From positions 1 through 12,370 of the forward strand of contig LT649860.1 of assembly GCA_900128395.1 (NCBI GenBank): 12,370 nt of DNA, given 5' to 3'. Below, one piece after another: positions 1 through 5,909 of the stretch (the stretch's first letter is position 1; each line of letters begins with the position of its first letter). This stretch comes from Stramenopiles sp. TOSAG23-2. Taxonomy: Eukaryota; Sar. Position numbers and translations under genes: made by a program. The notes beneath the pieces were generated by a model. That model was given only the letters and a program-made list of their open reading frames with translations, ran no database searches and had not been told where the DNA came from.

Positions 1-57
1 GGTATGTTTGATAAAGATGGCAATGGTTACATTATGGAACCTCTTTTAAAAGAATGT
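1..57 (+). other. EF-hand-like reading at the window edge
   Basis: Seen: frame 1 reads G-M-F-D-K-D-G-N-G-Y-I-M-E-P-L-L-K-E, and the stretch FDKDGNGYI is the classic calmodulin-type EF-hand calcium loop. The expected bidentate Glu at loop position 12 is not there (Leu instead), so the match stops soon after the Ile at bases 31-33. The frame closes at a TGA near base 81. The following myosin is read in a different frame. Either bases 1 to about 33 come from an EF-hand protein gene joined to the myosin, or this is a chance resemblance. A GTATGT at 2-7 also looks like a splice donor, which would be a third reading. Without the upstream sequence I cannot choose firmly. Confidence 0.4.
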
Positions 58-3000
58 CACTGTACACTAAAGAAATATTGAACAAATATATAATTTATGG
101 AAATGTAAAAAATGATCAAGCAGCTAGTGCAGCTGGACAAGCTTTGTCTCCACATGTTTACGGAGTTGCAGCAAATGCATATCGGTCCATGTGCCAAAAT
201 ATGGGTTCCAATGGCAACCAGTCCGTGTTAATTAGTGGAGAAAGTGGGGCTGGCAAAACCGTTTCGACAAAATATGTAATGCAATATTTAGCAACTGCTG
301 GAAATATGGCAGATAATACATTAATAAAGAATAAAAGTGGTGACAAAGCTAAGAGAAAAACATTAAAAGCACAAGAAGTCAACGCAGCTACTAAAGTTGC
401 TCAACAAATTTTACAATCGAATCCAATCTTAGAAGCATTTGGAAATGCAAGAACGCTTAGAAATGATAATTCGAGTCGTTTTGGTAAATTTATTAAAATG
501 CATTTTAATAAAGAAGGCACTTTACAAGGTGCGACTATTCAGACATACTTACTAGAGAAAGTTCGTTTAGTGCATCAAAACATTGGGGAACGAAATTACC
601 ATGTTTTTTACCAAATGACAGCCGGTTGTAGCGATGAGGAAAGCGAATTATGGCAAGTATTCCCGCTTGAAGGTTGTAGATATACAAATCAAAGCGATTG
701 TTATGAACGTGCCGATGGCGTTGATGATGCAGATGAATGGAAAGCAATGCGAGAGGCTATGGATGTTATGAATTTTACTCCTGAGGAACAAAATTGTCTT
801 TTTACTACTACGTCTGCTATCATGCATCTTTCATGTGTAGAGTTTGTACCTTTAAATAAAGCTGGAAGCACAGGCGAAGAAGGGTCTAGAATAGGGCTGT
901 ATGAAGCAGCTGCAGCTGCAGCATCTTTATTAGAAGTATCCTCCGATGATATGGAGAGCGTATTATGCTCTCGCACTATTGAAGCTGGTAGACAGAAACA
1001 TGTTGTGCCAAACTCAAAGGAAAGAGCTGAATATGCCAGGGATGCAATGGCAAAATGTATATATGGAAGAATGTTCGACTGGATAGTACGTCGTATTAAT
1101 TCAGCTATTACTTCAAAGATCAGTAGATCAACTAGTTTCATCGGTATATTGGATATTTTTGGCTTTGAAGTTTTTGAATCGAATTCATTTGAGCAGTTAT
1201 GCATTAATTTCACAAATGAAGCATTACAACAGCAATTTAATCAATTTATGTTTAAACTTGAACAAAATATTTATGAACGGGAAGGCATAGATTGGTCTTT
1301 CATCGATTTTCCTGATAATGAAGAATGTCTATCCTTAATTGAAAGGAGTCGCACAGGTATTATTGCCATTCTGGACGAAACATGCATTTTCCCAAAAGGT
1401 GACGATCCTATGTTTGCTCGTAAATTATATCAAAAATGCACTGACAGTTCCTGTTTTTCTGCTTCTAAACGAGAAGTTGTAGATAATCTATTTGCAGTGA
1501 CTCATTATGCTGGAAAAGTAGTCTACGATACGAATGGTTTTTGTGATAAAAATAAAGATAAATTGCATCAAGATGTATTAGATTTGTTAAAGGTGGCAGG
1601 TTTGCCTTTAATTAAAGAAATTTTTTCAGACAAATTTTTAGCACAAGCAGTTTCATCTTCTAAAAGGAAAGGTACTGGTGGTAGACGCAGCACATCCTCA
1701 ACACCAAGTCCAAGACGGGGTAGCAAATATTCTTCTATTAAAGCTGCAAGTACTGCTAGTCAATTTCGCAACCAATTAAATGAATTGATGGTTACCATTA
1801 ATGATACGGCTCCTCATTATATTAGATGTATTAAACCAAATGATGAAAATGAAGCTGATTTTTTTCATAGAAGCAGAATAGTGGATCAGTTACGATATGG
1901 TGGTGTGCTACAAGCAGTTCAAGTGGCACGCGCTGGATATCCATCTCGTCTAAAGCATAAAACATTCATATCAAAATATAAAATCTTATTGCCTAAACAG
2001 CCAACATTTAAGAAAACCGAAATGAAGAGTGGGTGCAAAACAATATTGAGTCATATAGGAATCGAGGAGGAAGATGCTCAGATTGGAAAAACAAAAGTTT
2101 TCATGCGAAAGAACGTCTACGAGCTACTAGAAGTCAGGCGAAGCAACAAGTTAAATAAATCTGCAGTTCAAATCCAATCAATTTATCGATGCTATGTCGC
2201 ACGCAATGCTTTTGTAACGAAATTATATGCCGCGATTGTGATTGCATCATTTGCTCGAGGAATTAAAGCTAAAAAGAGAGTCAATGAATTGCGACAACTG
2301 TATGCATCTATATGCATTCAAAGCAAATTTCGTTCATATGTTTGCCGTGCGAAGTTTATGAGTGACCGACGAAAATGGATCTTAATTCAAAATATTTATC
2401 GATCAAAAGTTGCCAGATATAATGCCCGGCATTTACGTTTACAACGGTCATCGTATGTGCTACAGAAACAATTTAGAATGAGATTGCAAAGAAGGAAATT
2501 TAAAAAGCTAAGGAGTGCAATTACAGCAATATCATGTGCATTCCGTGTGAAAGCTGCTAAAAAGCTGCGCAAGAAATTATATAAAGAAGCGAAGGATGTT
2601 GGAAATCTTCAAACTGAACTTGATGAATTGAAAAGAAAATTGAAGATGGCAGAGAACAAATCAAGCGATACTACGACTGAAGAAGTTGCAAATTTAGTTC
2701 AACGGTTAGAAGATGCGCAAAAGTCAAAGACTAAAGTTGAGGTGGAACTAGCAGGGCATATGGATAAAAATAGACGCCTTGTTAAAGAAATTGCTAAATT
2801 AACAATGGAATTGAAGTCAGCAAAAGAAGCATTGGAGCAACTAAATGAGGAAAAAACCATGACAGATTCTTTAATAATTCAATTAAAAACGGAAAATGAT
2901 GAAAACATTAAGCATTGGGAAGTAGAAATAAACGATCTTGAACAGTCTAAAAGCGATATCACGGAAAAGTTGCAAAAAAAAAATGAAGAACAAGATGTGA

Positions 3001-4508
3001 AATTACAAGATCTCTTAGGTAATATAGAGATGCTAAAAGAAGAGTTGAAAAATAAGAAAAGCAATTCACAGGAATTAGAAAAACATGAACAAGAGAAAAA
3101 AAATCTTGAACTTAAAATGAAAAATATATTAAACGAGAAAGCACAAGAAATCGAAAATCTTTTAAATGAGCAACGCTTATTAAAAAATCAAGTCATAGAG
3201 TTAGAAAATGGCAAAAGTTTGTTTGAGCAAGAACAACAACAGGCAGAGGCAGCCAATAAAGCGAATGAATTAGAAATAAACAAATTACTAAATGACCAAA
3301 GAGCTTTAAAAGACCATATAATTGAGTTGGAAAATGATAAAAATGTTTCTCATTCGACTTCAACATTGACAAAATCATCATCCTCTGATATGGCTTCTAT
3401 CACACAGCAACTTGGTGGAAATGAAATCGAAAAATTAAAAAATGAATTGAAGGAGCTATATCTTACCAACGAAAAATTAAAACAACAAATAAAATATCCA
3501 TCTGTTAAACAATTGTCAACTAGCGACAACATGGACAACAATGACGAAATAAATAAGTTAAGAAAAGATAATGAAGCATTAAAGTCTAAACTTTTGAAGT
3601 TTTCTAATAGTAAGAAAGGTAAAGGCTCAGCAAAAAATACAAGCATTGCAATTTCAACATCCATTAAGAGTAGTAGTAGTAGTAGTAATAGTAGTAGTAT
3701 TAATAATAATTCTGGTAGCACCACTAATAAAAACCAAGAAGAGGCTGAATATACAAATAAAATATCGGAGTTAGAAATGTACAATGAAGAGCTGAATAAG
3801 ACAAATAAAAGTTATGAAGAAAAAATTGAAGATTTGGAGGAGCAAATACAAAAACTCATTAACAAATATGGTAAAGGTGAGAAAGAATTTGATGCAAAAA
3901 ACGAGAATGACGAAATTAGTAACGATTTTTTCCGATTGAAACAAGAGAACGAGGAATTACAAAATGCATTGGATGATACTAAATTTACGCTAGAAGCATT
4001 GCAAGTCAGCGAAAACGAAGAATCATTTTCATTGATGCAGGAAAAAAATGATATGGAAGAGGAAAATACACGTTTAAAATCGAAGGTGGAACAACTGGAA
4101 AACACAATAAATGAATATAAAGAGAAGTACGAAGGCCAAGTACATATACCGATTGAAAAGCATATGAAAGTGACTGAATTATTAGATAGCCAATTAGCAA
4201 AAAACCAAGAGCTAAGATCCTTACATGATACCTTATCATCATCTGACTTATTAAGTAAAGAAAAGGTCCAACAATTAGAAGATCAACTTCGTGAAGAAAA
4301 GAGGCAAGTTTCCATGCTAAAAAATAAATATGAAGATGAAGTTGGTTCAGTCAAAGCTCAATGCAAGGACTATGAAAAGAAAATTACATCTCAAGCAAAG
4401 AAGATTGATGTGTTAAATGTCTTTAAAAAGAAATTATCATTACGATTGTCTACATTAGTCCGTGACAACAAAAGATTGAAAGTAGTTATCAATACAATCA
4501 ATAAATAA
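54..4508 (+). CDS. Unconventional myosin heavy chain, 5'-partial (motor, six IQ motifs, long coiled coil)
   Basis: An actin-based motor that hydrolyses ATP to move along or tether to filaments. Numbering is from the ATG at 54. The P-loop GESGAGKT is at 62-69, switch I NARTLRNDNSSRFGK at 131-145, switch II DIFGFE at 367-372, a basic Ser/Pro-rich surface loop (loop 2) at about 537-560, the SH1 region QLRYGGVLQAVQVARAGYPS at 612-631 and the converter end at about 679-696. Six IQ light-chain sites follow (about 704-720, 727-743, 752-768, 775-791, 800-816, 823-839), then coiled coil from about 848 to the end, broken by a Ser/Asn-rich linker. No DIL globular tail, SH3 or FYVE domain is visible. In class V myosins the P-loop lies near residue 160, so about 100 residues are missing upstream. 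Codons just before the ATG read TSFKR, resembling the conserved NPFKR, so 54 is an internal Met rather than the true start. The architecture resembles classes V/XI without a cargo domain; exact class is unknown. Confidence 0.93.
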   Translation: MSLYTKEILNKYIIYGNVKNDQAASAAGQALSPHVYGVAANAYRSMCQNMGSNGNQSVLISGESGAGKTVSTKYVMQYLATAGNMADNTLIKNKSGDKAKRKTLKAQEVNAATKVAQQILQSNPILEAFGNARTLRNDNSSRFGKFIKMHFNKEGTLQGATIQTYLLEKVRLVHQNIGERNYHVFYQMTAGCSDEESELWQVFPLEGCRYTNQSDCYERADGVDDADEWKAMREAMDVMNFTPEEQNCLFTTTSAIMHLSCVEFVPLNKAGSTGEEGSRIGLYEAAAAAASLLEVSSDDMESVLCSRTIEAGRQKHVVPNSKERAEYARDAMAKCIYGRMFDWIVRRINSAITSKISRSTSFIGILDIFGFEVFESNSFEQLCINFTNEALQQQFNQFMFKLEQNIYEREGIDWSFIDFPDNEECLSLIERSRTGIIAILDETCIFPKGDDPMFARKLYQKCTDSSCFSASKREVVDNLFAVTHYAGKVVYDTNGFCDKNKDKLHQDVLDLLKVAGLPLIKEIFSDKFLAQAVSSSKRKGTGGRRSTSSTPSPRRGSKYSSIKAASTASQFRNQLNELMVTINDTAPHYIRCIKPNDENEADFFHRSRIVDQLRYGGVLQAVQVARAGYPSRLKHKTFISKYKILLPKQPTFKKTEMKSGCKTILSHIGIEEEDAQIGKTKVFMRKNVYELLEVRRSNKLNKSAVQIQSIYRCYVARNAFVTKLYAAIVIASFARGIKAKKRVNELRQLYASICIQSKFRSYVCRAKFMSDRRKWILIQNIYRSKVARYNARHLRLQRSSYVLQKQFRMRLQRRKFKKLRSAITAISCAFRVKAAKKLRKKLYKEAKDVGNLQTELDELKRKLKMAENKSSDTTTEEVANLVQRLEDAQKSKTKVEVELAGHMDKNRRLVKEIAKLTMELKSAKEALEQLNEEKTMTDSLIIQLKTENDENIKHWEVEINDLEQSKSDITEKLQKKNEEQDVKLQDLLGNIEMLKEELKNKKSNSQELEKHEQEKKNLELKMKNILNEKAQEIENLLNEQRLLKNQVIELENGKSLFEQEQQQAEAANKANELEINKLLNDQRALKDHIIELENDKNVSHSTSTLTKSSSSDMASITQQLGGNEIEKLKNELKELYLTNEKLKQQIKYPSVKQLSTSDNMDNNDEINKLRKDNEALKSKLLKFSNSKKGKGSAKNTSIAISTSIKSSSSSSNSSSINNNSGSTTNKNQEEAEYTNKISELEMYNEELNKTNKSYEEKIEDLEEQIQKLINKYGKGEKEFDAKNENDEISNDFFRLKQENEELQNALDDTKFTLEALQVSENEESFSLMQEKNDMEEENTRLKSKVEQLENTINEYKEKYEGQVHIPIEKHMKVTELLDSQLAKNQELRSLHDTLSSSDLLSKEKVQQLEDQLREEKRQVSMLKNKYEDEVGSVKAQCKDYEKKITSQAKKIDVLNVFKKKLSLRLSTLVRDNKRLKVVINTINK
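3151..3341 (+). repeat. Tandem internal duplication in the myosin coiled coil
   Basis: Two copies of a unit of about 21 residues are visible. The first reads ENLLNEQRLLKNQVIELENG and the second NKLLNDQRALKDHIIELEND, about 40 residues apart. They share L-L-N-x-Q-R-x-L-K-x-x-x-I-E-L-E-N. This suggests that the rod has grown by local duplication of heptad-bearing segments. Confidence 0.7.
3669..3699 (+). repeat. (AGT)n trinucleotide repeat encoding a poly-Ser linker in the myosin
   Basis: Near-perfect AGT repeats interrupted by AAT encode a Ser run followed by Asn and Ser. The linker breaks the heptad pattern of the rod and is probably flexible. It is a likely site of length polymorphism. Confidence 0.75.
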
Positions 4509-4784
4509 AGAATGAAGTCGCGAGTTTAAGTTAGGAGTGTACATAAAAACATTGTAATTGTTATTCGAATCCATAAAACCCAATAAATTAGTAGCTTCCT
4601 ATCAAATTATGGTACGAGAAAGTAGTAGTACACTTTTTAGTAGTCCTCGTATAACTGTTGTTGTTGTTGTTTGTTTACAAAATAAATTTTATATAATATT
4701 ATTATAAAAAATATTATTATTGATAGTAGCACGAACAGCGAACCTAAATATATACGGCAATACATAGAAACGGTTTCATGTGAG
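4509..4784. other. Intergenic region between myosin and Mpv17-family gene
   Basis: 276 bases without a gene. It holds the myosin 3' end, with an AATAAA at 4582-4587 (about 75 bases past the stop) as a candidate polyadenylation signal. A GTT repeat at about 4657-4671 and AT-rich sequence follow. The last part must carry the promoter and 5' leader of the downstream gene on the same strand, but no TATA-box or initiator can be assigned with confidence. Confidence 0.5.
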
Positions 4785-5384
4785 ATGGCATTTAAAGCGC
4801 TATTGAGCAAAATATCAACTCCTATAAAACGCCATCCGTTCATTTTTGGTACTTTAATCGCAGGATGTAAATCCGGTGGAGTAGACGTGGGCATACAACA
4901 TTTTGCAGAAGGTAAAAGTTGGGCAGAACATGATTGGAGAAGAAGTAAGGCGTTCTTTGTTTTTGGTTCAATATTTTGCGGGGCATGGCAATATGGATTG
5001 TTTGTGAAATTAATGCCAAGATTGTGTCCTGGTGCTTTAGAGTTTGCAGCGAAACCGTGGCGTCAAAAACTAGCAGACAAGCAAGGATTGAAAAATTTAT
5101 TTTATCAAAATTTTGTTGAAAATGGTATTAACAATCCTTTTTTACATTTCCCTATCTTTTACACAGTACAGGAATGGATAGCAAAGCGACCTCTTTCTGG
5201 CGGCATTGAAAAATTTAAACAGAATTTTTGGGAGGATGTCCCACGTATATGGGCTATATGGGTACCAGCACAATTGTATAATTTTGGATTTTCACCTGCT
5301 TGGATGCGAGTACCTTTTGTTGCGTTTGTATCTGCATTTTGGACTTGTATTCTGAGTGTCACTAGAGGAGAGATTGAAGAATAA
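4785..5384 (+). CDS. Mpv17/PMP22-family membrane protein
   Basis: A small integral membrane protein of the Mpv17/PMP22/Sym1 family, found in the mitochondrial inner membrane or peroxisomes and linked to membrane permeability and metabolite handling; the substrate is not settled for the family. The 199-aa length is typical. The C-terminal family signature is clear: WAIWVPAQLYNF at 156-167, then P171, R175 and VSAFWTCILS at 182-191. The N-terminal block with KRHPF at 15-19 and a hydrophobic segment at about 18-37 matches the usual 'hP..t..i.ag.l...gD...Q' start, with D34 and Q38 present. Further hydrophobic segments lie at about 55-75, 115-130 and 172-190. The start ATG has a purine at -3 and G at +4 and is the first Met of the frame, so it is well supported. 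Whether it goes to mitochondria, peroxisome or plastid cannot be read from the sequence. No introns. Confidence 0.9.
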   Translation: MAFKALLSKISTPIKRHPFIFGTLIAGCKSGGVDVGIQHFAEGKSWAEHDWRRSKAFFVFGSIFCGAWQYGLFVKLMPRLCPGALEFAAKPWRQKLADKQGLKNLFYQNFVENGINNPFLHFPIFYTVQEWIAKRPLSGGIEKFKQNFWEDVPRIWAIWVPAQLYNFGFSPAWMRVPFVAFVSAFWTCILSVTRGEIEE

Positions 5385-5680
5385 TATTTGTTTTTTTATA
5401 TTGATGGTTCAAATTATATAAAACAAAATGATGGTTTATAGAACATATATAAGGTGTACTCGTAGATAAGTCATCTAGTGCCTTGTGCGTGGATACTTAG
5501 TATTATGCATTAAGTGCTTACCATTATTTAAAATGAAAGCTGCTGTTAGAAATATTTGCAGGTGCATTTGTTGTGTACATAAAATTTTCAAAATAATAAG
5601 AGTATCACGCTTCATATAATGTTTTTAGGGTGAAAAATATTATAAAATAAAACGCCCTGTAGCCGGGCAAGCTAATAAAC

Positions 5681-5699
5681 ATGAGATATCATATCTCAT
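5681..5699. repeat. Perfect 19-bp palindrome
   Basis: ATGAGATAT, one central C, then ATATCTCAT: nine-base arms with perfect complementarity. In RNA it would form a tight hairpin only if the loop were opened. It may be a DNA-level palindrome or part of the 3'-end structure between two convergent genes. Confidence 0.8.
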
Positions 5700-5700
5700 A

Positions 5701-5798
5701 TACTTCGTAAAATATATAAATATATCGTGTACGAAGTATATGTACTCTCTTGTGTACGATATATATATATATATTCGTACGATCGTGTGTACTTCGTA
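5701..5798. repeat. Three copies of TACTTCGTA in direct and inverted orientation
   Basis: TACTTCGTA is at 5701-5709 (+), its complement TACGAAGTA at 5730-5738, and TACTTCGTA again at 5790-5798 (+). Related TGTGTAC and CGTACGA words and an (AT)n run at about 5759-5772 lie between. The first and second copies, and the second and third, can pair as stem-loops. Confidence 0.75.
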
Positions 5799-5843
5799 TA
5801 TTTTTACACAAAAATAATTTCTTTTGATTTTTGATATTAGGCA

Positions 5844-5844
<1 letters not shown>

Positions 5845-5884
<40 letters not shown>
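5845..5884. repeat. Compound microsatellite (CA)15(TA)5
   Basis: An uninterrupted CA run at 5845-5874 passes directly into a TA run at 5875-5884. It lies about 25 bases past the stop codon of the minus-strand OB-fold gene, so it falls in that gene's 3' untranslated region, where it reads as (TA)n(TG)n. Confidence 0.9.
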
Positions 5885-5885
<1 letters not shown>

Positions 5886-5909
5886 GCATCATTATATGAG
5901 TATATAAAT

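Larger units (their letters stand above)
5385..5909. other. Convergent intergenic region (3' ends of two genes)
   Basis: 525 bases between the stop codons of the convergent Mpv17-family and OB-fold genes. AATAAA occurs at 5646-5651 and 5674-5679 on the plus strand as possible polyadenylation signals for the Mpv17-family gene, although both are far from its stop. A small GC-rich hairpin (GCCC at 5654-5657, GGGC at 5665-5668), palindromes and a microsatellite are listed separately. No protein-coding or RNA gene is seen. Short frames here consist mostly of repeat. Confidence 0.6.

Noticed and set aside
3350-3784. Minus-strand frame with a long leucine run
   Set aside because: It is the antisense of the Ser/Asn linker and coil of the myosin; the Leu run is the complement of the AGT repeat.
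5401-5420. GGTTCAAATT resembling a tRNA T-arm
   Set aside because: No paired T-stem, anticodon arm or acceptor stem could be found around it.
5790-5800. ACTTCGTATA matches the arm of a loxP site
   Set aside because: Only one arm-like 10-mer with no spacer and opposing arm at the right distance. In an AT-rich repeat cluster this is coincidence.
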